Shown: positions 28,130-40,900 of the stretch, piece by piece
Layout of the letters: the number at the start of each line of letters is the position of its first letter
How positions within the stretch are numbered: position 1 is the first letter of the stretch
DNA from: Varroa destructor
Taxonomy: Eukaryota > Arthropoda > Arachnida > Mesostigmata > Varroidae
Assembly: GCF_002443255.2 (NCBI RefSeq)
Contig: NW_019211457.1
Coordinates: 17,728,242 to 17,792,241, forward strand
Length of the DNA: 64,000 nt
Reading direction: 5' to 3'
Position numbers and translations under genes: made by a program
The notes under the pieces: model-generated
The model's input: only the letters and a program-made list of their open reading frames with translations
What the model was told of the DNA's origin: nothing
The model's database searches: none

Positions 28130-28935
28130 ATAAATGTCGAACTCAAACACAGTCGCTTGTGTTTCATCGTAAACAACTACGTAATCAATAGAAGATGTCG
28201 AAATCCTCATCCGACTCGGGAACTCTGTCGAACAAAATGGATACCTCATCATCATCGGCTACGAGACTGCTCCTACAACTGGTATTATTCATATCCAAAA
28301 ATATGTTAGGTTTAATCTCCCCGGACTTTCAACTCTGTCAAATCTCAACCCCCAACTCAGTCCCATATCGAAACCGTATGTGGAACAGAAAACAGAAATA
28401 AGCAGTATTGTTCGAAGTCTGGTACCTTTCAAGGATTCGGAACATCAAGATCTCAAGGCAATAGAAGCGACTTGGAAAGCGCAATTAATTCGTCACTTAT
28501 GACATGACGTGAAGTGGCTGAACTACACCCCTCTACGTTCGTACGTTACCATAAAAGATTATATGGATTACGAAATTTACTGGTTCCGATTGAGCCTCGG
28601 AACGTGTTTACATCCTTTATGGTCCGACACGCACGGACAAACCCTGTGCTGCTGCTCAGATTGCTTCTCCTGGAAGGGTCTATTACAAAAATCAGTCTCA
28701 ATGGTGGCATAACTATCAACAGGAGGAAACCGTCATATTGGACGACTTTTATGGCTGGCTCCTCTGGGATGAGTGACTCAAAATCTGTGACCGATATCCC
28801 TACAGAGTCGAAAAAAAAGGCTCCCACGAAGAATTTACAATTACACTATTACCTCAAAAGTTCACCCGACTTCGTGGTACAAATTACTTGGATTTGACCC
28901 CGCTTCTCTATTTAGTGATAGCTCACTCGCTCTAA
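28130..28935 (+). pseudogene. Endogenous circovirus/cyclovirus-like Rep (CRESS DNA virus) relic
   Basis: A broken copy of the replication-associated protein of circular ssDNA viruses. Rolling-circle motif I appears as CFIVNN (28160-28177), motif II as GIIHIQ (28281-28298) and motif III as QYCSKSG (28403-28423). Then come a conserved linker (HPSTFVRYHKRLYGLRN, from 28526), a worn Walker A GPTRTDK (28621-28641), Walker B VILDD with FYGW (28732-28758) and the following CDRYPYRV block. The order and spacing are those of a Rep with an HUH endonuclease and an SF3 helicase. The pieces lie in three reading frames. Frame changes fall between motifs I and II, II and III, and the linker and Walker A. 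In-frame stops lie at 28505-28507 and 28774-28776. The Walker A glycines are partly lost. It cannot encode an active Rep. No capsid gene is seen beside it. The ends of the insertion are approximate. Confidence 0.87.
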
Positions 28936-28939
28936 TAAT

Positions 28940-31900
28940 AGAACGATGGTAAATACTGAAAATGACTTATCAATAAATTTGCTTAGTGCCGTAAGTTGGG
29001 CAGCCAGTCTGGCGTTTGTTTTGAGCCTCTTTGATTAATAAAGGAACCGACCGGTATCCTTCTGATTGACCGAAGCATAATTCACGCACCCGCTTGCTTA
29101 CACCTGTCTGCTACAGCCGTAGCATCAGCGGTGTTAAAAATTTATAAGCTCCATAACTTGTTTTCTGACGTTGTTTCAAAGAAACAATCTTTGCCTTGCC
29201 AGTAATGAGATCTCTTTACCATATTACCGATAGCCTTGTGCACTCTTCAATAACTACTGCTAGCTGGCACTGTTTTCTATGCAGGTCGTTAGTGAACGAA
29301 AGCTCACAGCGAAAAGTAAACACTCCTCGTAGGGAATGTCACGTTCCACTCACGTTACGATGTCGTCTGCTCCCGGTTCCTAACTGCTATTTTATCCTTT
29401 GTTCACTTACTTCATAGAGGAGCACCGCACATGCGACACGCATTAGGTATTGAGCACCGGTTTTTCAAAGAAGCTTCTCTAAAGAGCGCTGCGAGCCGCT
29501 TCAAAGCAAAGTAACGGAACGAGTCAGGTACAGAACGTCTGTGGTTGTTGAAAAGCCGACAGATTAAATATAAGGTCGAAGAATACTTCGAAGTATGCGT
29601 GACGCGAAACCCAATGACCTGTTCATTGCTTTTCAAGAACCGAAAAGAGGGTATAGTAGAAAGAACCTATTATCACTGCTTTGGTATTCCCTCTGTACTA
29701 AATGCTATTTCCACTTTACTTAGAACGAATAGCATTATCGAATAATAGAACAAAGACGTTCTTCGTCGTGTGCATCAATGGGAACGTTATCACGATTTTA
29801 CTCACACACATAATGGTTTCTAATAAAGAAATTTGCTTTTGAACTTGAGTGGCGAAGAAAGGTGTACTCGTTCGAGTTCACCTCCCTTTGCCATTCAAGT
29901 TGTCTAACAGGACTCGGCTGTAAATGTAGGCCCCCTATCTTCGTGTATAGTTCAGTTTAACGGCATCTGTACTCATTTTGAAATTCCTATTAAGACCTGA
30001 TTCTTACCAAGGGTACTATAAGAATATAGGAAGAAGATAATCTCCAGTAAATACGCTCTGACTAATTATTGTTTACTTTTTTTATTCAATATACATCTGT
30101 CGTGTAAAATTTGCTATCAGAATGTATTTCTAATAAAGATAGCATAAAATAATTCACACATCTAATAAGCCTTTTGATTAGACAATTTTTTTCTGTATTT
30201 ATCACTATGTTAGAATGCTTCACTTACCGATAATAATTTTAAAAAACTTCATCTAATAGAAATTTAAGATACTCACATTGGAAAGAGATTTACAGGTTAA
30301 ATAGAAAATCCATTATGTGTAAATCGTAGAAATGTATCTGCCTTTTCTGCTATTCGTTTCGATGAACAAATGAGTAATTATTATCGAAAACATGGATAAA
30401 CAATAAGGACCGCAATGTCGCTATTATTCGCATAGGAAACGTTACACTACCGACGATATTGCTATTTTTTTAGGCCCCAGGTTTTTGGTATTGGGCAAAA
30501 GGCCTCTTGACAATTTGGGTCTTTTCAGCCTTGTTTCCATTGCATCCCTGCTATTTTCACTGAAACAGTCTAGTGACCTTGGCCCATCCTGTGCATCCAG
30601 TGATTTTTTCTAGCAGTTGTGGCGTAATTTACTGCCTCTTGACCTGCTTCCTACATCCTTATTATGGCTGCAAGAATAAATCGTTTTCGGTGAGACATAG
30701 TATTACTATAATCGGCCACTGGACCAAACCATGCACTTTCTGACACAAATCGACAGAAGAAAAGTGCTAAATATGTCGTATAGTACTAAGCTTCTACATA
30801 AGTGGCTTTTTATTTTTTATAATTTATAATACGCTGTGTTTTTCAAACATTATATGTATTGTATTCAAAGCTGATTTACAAATCAACTAGTAAAAGAAAT
30901 ACGAAAAAAAATCTTACGAACCTTGTCCATTTTTGCTAGTGCGTTGTCCGCTCCACGCTGGGAACTCCTACTCCACAATATCTTGCTGTCTGGCTAGCTG
31001 TCTCTAGAAGCTTCTCCTACAGCCGTTAGGTTATCCGGAGGTAGCGACCTATGTTCAGCTCCTATTATTCATCTACACAAGCCCACAATCGTTTAAGGAT
31101 ATGTTCCTTCACATTTTAGGTAACGAAGAAGTCGATAGACAATACATCTTCTTCATGACACGAGGACTCAACCTGAAGCAGAAAAATTGGGGGTTTAATA
31201 AGGGACACAAGTGTTTACTTCACTAGTGTCTTAAGTTTCGTAAGTTGTGTGAAGAAAAAATGCTCCTAATCATCAACATAATCGTGTTTTTGTTTTATGT
31301 AAAAAGTTATTAGTTCTAACACGTTTCCTCTTTCGCGGAACGCTAATCTTCCAGGTGTAGGCCTCGGGCGAATAAATATCGACAGTGTATCCGAATCGTA
31401 GAGTCCGCTATAATCTCAACGTACTGACGGGTAGCTAAAATTTTGGCTAGTAAAAGTAACTTCATAGAAACCCACTACACACGAGTGCATTAAACACAAG
31501 AGTAGCTGGACTTGTTCAAGTTAGACACTCTGAACTTCGTAAGAAGGCGAAAAAAAAACCCTTTTCTGAGTTGAGTCAGTTCGGCAAATGCAGACACTAT
31601 GCCCTACGGAGCTTCAGCCTGGAATATTCAGGTAAGCCTTTTATATAAAACTGGAAAAGGAATAGTCGGACAAAGGAAAAAGGCCAAAAAGCGGTTCCTC
31701 TATTCTCTTCGTCAAGCCTTTTACGGACAGCAGGACAACTAACGGCCGACCATCCTTTGCTCTTTTAAAGCATGCACAAGAGAATATCTTCAAACAATCA
31801 TTCGTCTTCTACAACAAGCTCTTCAGATGATAGCTTTCGGACTCTTCGTATCTTGAATTAGGGTTTCAGTTTGTCTATATTGTTCACAACGGCTATCGTA

Positions 31901-33160
31901 GAATATCTTTTGTCAAAGGTACGACAAATTAGATTTTGTGTATAAATATTATCCGAAATTAGTTACCTATTCCAATTAAAATTATCCTCAGACATAGCGT
32001 TATTTTGCCTAGATCGATTTCACTGATCTCAGACAGAATCTCAAAAAAAGAAAATATCTATTCTGCAGGTCTACCGCAAGATGATTGAACAAAATCATAG
32101 ACCCACTTTGCCTCTATGTTCGTATTCGATTTTTGCATAAAGCAAACGAATTTTCGATAGTGATTTCCTACGAAGTGTACAAGCAACAATACATAGAAAA
32201 TATACATGCATATATATATAAAATTATTTTTTGTTAGCTTTGTACGTTCTTGTGTCTAGGGGAGCCTATTCTTATCGTCCTATAAAACGAGGCTTCCCTA
32301 CAGGTCGTGCTTCGACAAACACTCGCCCTCGTTTTGAAATACGACAGCGCATAGAAGGTCCTTGCACTACACTAGACCTTTTTTCAATTGATTCTTTAAA
32401 TTTAAATTAAAAAAACAATTAATGGCGTTGGCAAAAGAGCTCCTTTCCATATCCCCCCTGGGGCGCGTACCGAGATGTGATTAAACAGAATCACGTCTGA
32501 ATACGCGCAGTGTACTTTGAGATCCTAAAAAAAAACTTACAGCTACCTTTCTTCTTCTTCTACCAGGTTCTTTTACCAGGTTATGTGTGGATTTTAGGTA
32601 GCTGACGGGTGAACCCCAATGAGCGCGGCAACCATCAAAGAAGTACGGTACCTGTACGATAAATACTTCGAGAAGAACACAGTCAAAACAAGTGTCTAGG
32701 CACAAAAGAACAATTAACGTATTGTGTGACCATCAATGGCGTTTTGGTGAAAGAAGTCAGCAATGATGAAACCGGTGCTTGAATCGCTCAGCTGTTGGCT
32801 AAATTCTTTCAAATCCTTTAATAATCCTTCAAATAATTAGCAATACCTTTTTTTATAGTGTAATTCAATATAGGTTATTTAGTAATAAATATAGAGCTCA
32901 TACCGCACCTCTGTCTGTGTTTGTTTACTATAAGGCAAACCTAAACATTGGCTGCATTTGGCGATAGTCTGCGTCACTTAGTCGTACATGATACGACAGA
33001 TGCCGTGAAAAAAAAACCTAAATATGCTTACATTTTGCGACGACTAAACTGTACATCCATCTGGGCCACATCTTCGGTACGGGACACGGGTACATCGTAT
33101 CAGGTTTAAGCAAATTTTAGCAGGGCCTGACGTTATCAAACAGAACACGTTTAATACGTC
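28940..33160. other. No supported gene between the Rep relic and the sulfotransferase 3' end
   Basis: No capsid-like or other viral frame is visible next to the Rep relic. A minus-strand coding-like run at 30667-30442 is reported as a finding. The frames at 29196-29745 and 32705-32481 show no recognisable motif. Confidence 0.55.
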
Positions 33161-33163
33161 CGG

Positions 33164-33417
33164 TTAAATTTGCGATCTGACATTTGATTTAGCGCGCCAC
33201 TCTGTGTCGCTCTCATCGACCAAACGATAACCAAGTTGTGTTATAAGTGAGCCGCAGGTATTTTGAATTTCTAGAATATTTCGAAATGACAGCATCTGTT
33301 TCCATTTAGAAGCGACGTTCTTTGAATATCTTCGAGTTGAAAGTGGCCCATTGTGCGAATCATCATCTGTCGTGTGAGAGAGCAGGTACTTTTCTGTTGA
33401 CCGTCCGTATTTTAAAC
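33164..33417 (-). CDS. Sulfotransferase terminal exon
   Basis: The acceptor CACCTTTTTGCCAG lies at 33418 and follows a 131-bp intron. The exon's first GT completes a glycine codon, giving FERLG|LKYGRST. It encodes STRRYSKNVASKWKQMLSF, EIQNTCGSL and QLGYRLVDES, matching the C-terminal 'S...W...L....+..I...C......LGY' signature. It ends at a TAA at 33166-33164. An ATTAAA-type signal on the minus strand (33155-33150) sits only about 9 bases past the stop, so the real polyadenylation site may lie further down. Confidence 0.9.
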
Positions 33418-34916
33418 CTGGCAAAAAGGTGTGTAAGGACACATGCACAACACGTTAGGTCGTTGTATGTTGTCTCAGACTTCGTTAACAAATTCGTTTT
33501 ATTTCGACTAAATTAACGAATTTAAACAGAAATGCTTGTTCAACGTACCAAGCCGCTCGAAAAGTCGTCGAGTTTCGTTAAAAGGATCTGAGGCGAACTC
33601 TTCAAACTTCACTTGAATTACGTCGACTCCGTTAAAGAACTTTTTAAAATTCTCAAACACTTGAACGTCTTCGGAGATTTCCGAACATAAGGTGTTACAC
33701 CGAAACTGGCACCAGCCTAAGGCACTCCTGAAATCATTGATAAACGTCTTTGTCAATTTCGATGCGAAGTAACGAGGATACAATTGTAAACGCAGCGTAT
33801 CGTTCCCCACTGCTTTTGAGCGAACGCGTCGAAAAAAAATAGACACGAGATCAAATACAAATCAATGCAATTTATCATTACGAGCACAACATTACTTCTA
33901 AATTAATATAGTTTCTAATATCACACTTGTACCTAGTCGAGCGGACAAAAACAGTGAGGTTGTCACAAGTATTTATTCCGCACAAAATCAGTATAATTGA
34001 TCATTTCGAGACATAGGCAAGTTGTACGGTCTACTAAAGATGCAGTCTTTGTCCGCGTAAAGCTCCCGCGTAAATTAACGCTGCTCACTCGCTCGTCGTC
34101 GGTAATAACATGTAGGATTGAGCAAATCAGAATAGGGTGACTCAACGTTGACGCGGCGCGCTTTGATGCAGGCGTGTTTAGAGTGCATGAAAATAGTATC
34201 AATGGCCTCCATGTCTTTGTTTATGTTCGGCTCATAAGACGATGACAATCAGAGAAAAAGCAGACAATAACAATTTAAAGTTTTGTAATTACTTAGTTGA
34301 AACTCTAATAGAGTCGAGACGAGTAGCTTTATTAATCTGTTCATAGATATGAACGTTTAATGGTCATGAAAACGGAAGTTCAGGCTAGCACGTAGTTAGT
34401 TTTCGTTACAACGACATGGCGATGTTACGTGCTTGGACACCTAATGCTTTAGAAGGCCCAGCTTTTTTTTCGTTAGGTCACTTCGAAAGGAAATATCACG
34501 TAAGTAAATTTCGTCCTTGAACATATTTATTAGAAAAAGCGCGACAGCAAACACGAGTACAAAATTGTTAACCATCGGACGGGTCGGGACGGGTGAAAGT
34601 TGATCGAGTCGAGTTCTTTTAGACATAGAAAGTTCCTTCGAAAAACACCTACTGCTTATTGTCAAGATGAAAAACCCGTTTCTCCGAAAGCTTGTCCTGC
34701 TCCCCTCAATAAAATATAAGGCTTGTAAAGGCCATCCGGTATATGAAGCTCATCGTAGAATTAAAGGAACCTTTCAGCGAAAAAGCCGCCCAAACCATGT
34801 GTTTTCTTAGTGGCTATCATACCTAGGTAGACGTGATTGCGCCTTATAGTAATACAATGGCTAATGAGGCAGCGTCTCGATAAGAGGGACGGCTCATCGA
34901 TAGTCAGGGTCCATTA

Positions 34917-34973
<57 letters not shown>

Positions 34974-37900
34974 GGAACACGGAGCAGGGTTTTTTTACTA
35001 AATTAATATATAACAGGGACAAAACCCTTGTGGAAACCCAACGCCTTTAATATGAACGTATCACGCTAAGAAAAGGCCACCGGCAGTGCAAGTCCTAGCA
35101 GCCTTCAAATTTCCATATTGAAAAAATTACACTAACTTCTTGTCCCTATGTCGCTCGTCCTTTGATAATACTTCAATGTTAATTTTAAACGAATCAAATT
35201 TAATTAATAAAAATTATAAAAATTTAATGTTCTAAAGGAACATAAAATAATCATTATTTGGCCGTTAATGTGGGCCGTGTGGACTTCTGCTACAGATCTT
35301 AAAATCTACATAAATGGCTACGACGGCATAAGAATAAGGAGGAGCTGTCCAAACCTACAATCTCGTTTGCTCGTAATCGAATGAATGGGATATTCTAATA
35401 TCTGCTTTAACAAACTGGTATTTGTAATCAACATTTGAATATGGCTAATTAGCACGAGCCAATATATATATTCTGAAAGTGATTGAAAGCAGTATTAAAA
35501 AAACTCGCTGTGTTTAAGTAACAGCTCCGATTATCCATTCAAGTTATATGGACAGAGCTTAAATGACAGCAGGGGATCAATGAAAGCTTTGTCTTTTCAG
35601 TTTTACTTGCACCTGCGTTCATCACTAACGATCATAAAGACGAGTAAAAAAAAAGCCCCGCACATCGACAAACACCACGCAAATCAATTGTTAAATTTTT
35701 CTTCTATATATATATATAAAGTAGCTTTATTTACGTAGTACTTTCGTCATAAAATGCCTTCCACAAACAACACAGTCTCGTTGAGAACGACGTTAACAAG
35801 ATCGTGTAGCCTACTCGTTCTATGTACCATAACGTGTGGAACACGTTCGAAACGGACCTCGGTGCAAATTTACTACTTCCAGCCTTCCCTTAATATTGTC
35901 ACCGCGAAACTGTTGTTATTCATCTAGCTTGTCATGACACATAGTAATTTACTAAGCTAAACCTCCGCTTAAGCACGCGCCCATCTTCCTGTGTCGCTAG
36001 ATGTTAATCCAGACCGCTCACGTCGGTTGATTGAGGTCAGCATAGGGAAACGGTGTATAAAATATATGGGTGAATGGCTCTCCTAAAGGAAGTTGTCAAC
36101 TCGAAATAGGATCGAGAGCGCCCAGTATGAGAGGATTGCTTCGTCTCTAATAAACAGCCTTGAAGCATCGTCATCCGAAACAATATGCGACGTCTTGAGA
36201 AAGCCCAACGGCTTTCATTGTTCACAGTCTGATCTAATTCGAAACAGTTAGTTCTTACCGTGGCAATCCAGATTAGTAATTCAACATTTGAACGTTTTAC
36301 GAGCCGGCAATGTTCGAACAACGTCAGCGTCAGTTGAGTACAGACGCGTACGCTAGCTAGAATTAAGACCAATATCTGCGTCTGGACGGCGAGGTAACCT
36401 TACGCATATGTATAGATATAGAATACTTATATTGCTTGATAATTAGAGCAAGATCAATCTTGAACTAGATCCGTTTGCTCTATTCGAAATATACGTCACG
36501 TTTGCTGTGAAGTATCGATGTCTTAATCGAAACAAGCTAGCACGAACCTATCCCCATTTTTTCCAAATAGAGTACCAGTAAGGGAAACCACTTGCTTTCT
36601 TTCTCGATTTAACTCCTGGTCTATTTCCAAAGTCTCCTGCAGACCGTGTGCTTAGCTTTTAGTTAACGCTAAACACAGGCGACATTAAAGAGTAATGCGC
36701 CTCAATTTCTAACGAAAAGCTGACTATAAATATATTATATTAGATATATCTGGACAAATTCCAGGTTAGACAGAACTGACTAATCTGATGACATTATACC
36801 TGTTCCAAACTCATTCTCTGTCCGGTGATGCTGGTCGGCGCCGTCAAGCCAAATGCGATACATTGATGGTCCTTCTACTTACATCACAGAATTGTTTGTA
36901 CCTTATATAATGAAGTCCCAGTCGTCTAATTTCTTAACCAATTCGCGGCTAATTCTATTTTTTTTATGTTTAGTGTACACCATAAATGGATTAGGCACTA
37001 ACCTTGAGGCTATGATGCCGCGTGGGTCCCGAACTAAATGTACTATTGTGGTCGTATTTGTAAAGTCCGGATCTCTGGCTATCAGTTCTATTGTCTGGAG
37101 CAGCGGTAAACGTACCAGTTTCATCACCTACGATATGTCAGGGGAAAAGATTAGAACGAACATGATTCTTATCGTTGCCAGTTGACGGGTCGTGTTTTAC
37201 GGACCCCAAATCTCGTTACGATAAAGGGCCCATTTTTAGTGCAACAGTCACATAAAAACTATTCTCTATTTTTCTATCGTATATGTTAGACCCCATGAAA
37301 TCCTCGTAAGGGACCGGTATTTAGAAATAGTGAAACGATCGCAAATTAACAGGCTTTTTTCTAATCTTTCGTTGCTATTTAACTCGTTCGAGGTCGAAAC
37401 GAATCGTTCCAAAGGAACAAATTTGTCACAGCTTCACCAAAATCTGAGCCATACCTCTGAGCGGTACTACGAATAAATGAGTCAAAAGTGCGTAAAATGG
37501 TTCTCGCGACCATTTTACAGTGTTTTGATTCTATTAAATTAACGCTCCAAGATATAGGTACTTTTCGAAATTATCAAGGACCCAATGCATTTATCCGTAA
37601 ACGAACAATCGAAACGAAAAGATAAGTCAGCAGAGCCTCGAATTAGGACCTAAACCAATTAAAAAAAGAAGTGATATTCGTAACTGAAAATTGAAATTTA
37701 GTGGCTCGAGCCCGAACCGCGTTGTGCTAAGTCCTTATAGTTGATAAAACATTCATTGCGAATAGAGGAAAAAGGCTTGACGCAAATCTTTTCGTCGACC
37801 CTCGAATCGTTACCTTCTGCTAGCATTATACGTTAGCATTATATCACGGCGCAGGGATTTGACGCGATTACTACAGCCACACTCGCCGTTAAGGCTTAGT

Positions 37901-40900
37901 TTAGGTCCCGAGATACGATTTTATGTTATAGAAATACATGTTGAAGGACTCCGCATCGGTCCGCTTCTTTTACATGACTATACTCAATAGACACATATAA
38001 ATACATCTAGTTTTTTTGAGCCATAGCACTTAAGTGAGCGCTCTCCTTATTTTTACTGCGAGAAAAAGATTCGAATCGAAAGAGGTCAAACCATTTTTAG
38101 ATTTCAACATAATTTACTGATCGTATGCAATAATAATAATAAAGTTGTTAATTTGTTTTTTTGTTAATTTGGTTACGCACATAGTACAGCGCTTGGGGAT
38201 AGCACGACGTATTAAGACTTTGGTTTAGGTAGCGGCAACGCATGACTACACCAATATGAATCTTTGTACCTTACTAGCTAGCCAATCCTTTTTCTAGACA
38301 CTTCTTGATGGGTTATAAAAATCCTGATCCATTTCTAAATGACAACTTGTCAATTTTCATGACTAAGGTACTATAAAGAGAGTACATGAGCTTATGGAAG
38401 TTGACACATGTCTATAGGCTTGGCATAAGAAAGCCGTCGCAATTATTGAGTTATATATTTGGGCGTACACACGATGATAATTACAGAAATCGAAGAAAAA
38501 GCCACACAAGTAGATCTTCGTATAGACAAGGCGCGAAACTGAAAGTGAAATTAGATGTAAAACGAACAAATTAAATAATATAATGTCTGACGCGATTCGC
38601 ATACGGAGTTACGTCGGAAGCTTTAGATAATATTACCACACGTAAATGCAGAAAAGATCAGCGCAAAACGGAATATGGAAGTGTTGAATAGTCATTTATT
38701 CAAAGTACTACCGAATGATCCTCACGGTTTTTACGCTATGCAGCCTAGCATCGACGTGACACAAAATGATCGAACCTTATCGGTGGAGTCCTTCCAGGTG
38801 GCTAAACCTCGCTGATCCGATATAACTGGGCCAGATAGGGGTAGAATACGATGCGTGTCGTGCCGACGATAACGGATTCCTTGTATAAACACAGCAACGA
38901 CAAATTGCGTCAGCTGACCGGCGAGGACTAGGAACTAGCACGCTAGACTAGGAAATGGCGAACTTCACCGACATAGCTACGCGGAGTCACGGGTTGTAGC
39001 GTGAGTAGGCATTTCAAGCAAAAGATTAATTCGACCACTTTTTGATATTACAGCAACCGGTGCCATTCGAATCTATTCGAACTACTGCCAGAATCCGTTT
39101 TGTTATACATTAACTTTAGAGTAAGGGTCGAATTTTGTTTTCAGTAGATTGGAGCAGTAGGTTGTCATCCTGATAACAAAACAGACCTTAGCAAAGATCT
39201 TCGGGAAGATGGGAGGGCCGAACAGGCCCCGTTCATCAGAAGTGACGCCGATAGACGTTTTTGTCGAGATACCTTAAATATGCCAGAAAACCAGCGATAC
39301 TAAAACATTTAAAAACGCGCCGCAACATCCGAGTGAGTTTTTGAGTCGATAGCTTACTATTACTAACAACGTATTAACCTGAACGGACCTCTGCGGTGAG
39401 AAGAAACGTTCTGCACTCTATATGATCATTTGTAGTCTGCAAGGTTTCATAACGTTTATATCCGACATTTTACGTGCAGTAGTAACGTGGTTAGCTGTCA
39501 CAGCTAGGGCCATATGAGGTAACCTACGTCCGAATCTGGGTATAGACACACTTCATTTATAGCTTGGGGCTCAGCAGAAACACCGAATGTAAAATTTAAG
39601 TTATTTCTCATTGTTGACATTTTGAGACCTGTTTCGATAAGAATTATTCCTCGCTGAACAACACCCCCCAGCCAGTTGCACGATTAATGCACAACTACCA
39701 GATCTTATGATGGACTAACAAATAACTAAAGTTTTTCTCTGGACCAGTCATAAATTTGCCATAAGTAAAGGATATTTAATTTGCAGGTAGCTTATTTCTT
39801 ATTATAGTCTTCCTGTAGGGGCTGACAAACGCGCCAGATAAACGTTGTGCCTGAACATACTTCATATACAGTACTGTCACATAAAGATATTGCCAATTAT
39901 CTATCAGTTATAATTAAACAAGTTACGATTAATCATTTTCATTGTACATTATAGGAATGATCAATGAGTTCACAAACGAACTGCCCATCCACTAACAACA
40001 ACGTCAACTTACTTCGACGTCAGCAGTACTTAGGTCCATAGACAGCGTTACATTATGCCGTTAGCTTATTATATCTGGGGAAATGGTTAAAATTTCTAGA
40101 AATCGTTGCCGTTACGATTAGCGGGCGACAATAACCTTAGCCCAAATTTTGAATCGTACAATTTTTATCCAGTTTAACTATCGTGAATATAAGTATCTGT
40201 GTTTCAAGCCTTGGCTAAACGCAACAAGGAAAACAAAAAGAAAAAAAAAGAAAGCACGAATACTCTGCATATCTTAACGGCTTCACTCAATCGAAGGCTT
40301 CTTGGAAACATTCTGTTATGCCTCGTTGCCAGCTAACTATAAACGTGAATTCGATATCGCGAGTTCCTATGAACAAAGGAAAATAAACATCTTCCTATGT
40401 TAATAAAAATATCTAAAAAGAAAAAATAAGTAAAAACCTTCCGTGACGAACGATGACATGGAAAATGCGCATGTTAAATATTCCGGTCGTGAAATGGTGC
40501 AACAAAAGATGAGGCTGATAAATAATGTAAAGTATGTTGAAAAAATCTGAACGACTGCCTGCGCAGAACGCACACCCGTTGCACAACTAGTACCTGAAGG
40601 GGGCGGCTTCGGCATAGCTTTTCCAAAAACTCTGTGTTTCGGCATTTTCTAATGTTCCTGCGACATGCAAGTTTCAGGACCGGATTTCGATTCATAAGAA
40701 AACCCTTTTTGTATGTCAGAAGCCAGCTGACGTAGTCGGGTATTTCCGTGAACTCGCAGCGTAGTATATGTTGCAACAAATATGCTGTTATCTGATGTCC
40801 TGTTCTGGAAATATTCACTACCAAACACAGAGAGAGAAAATTAATAGGCTGCTGTTCGAATATATTTTTTGTTATCTCTTGTATCCAAAAATTCATAAAT

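Noticed and set aside
29196..29745. Open frames just downstream of the Rep relic, considered as a capsid remnant
   Set aside because: No Arg-rich N-terminus or capsid-like pattern, and the orientation is the same as Rep instead of opposite.
31599..31631. Short ATG exon (MPYGASAWNIQ) ending at a good CAG|GTAAGC donor
   Set aside because: Eleven codons with no partner exon; donors of this quality occur by chance.
36037..36372. 111-codon minus-strand frame in the large sulfotransferase intron
   Set aside because: The exons at 37.0 and 33.7 kb splice directly (AAG|GTTAGT to TTTCAG) in phase; the frame has no family motif.
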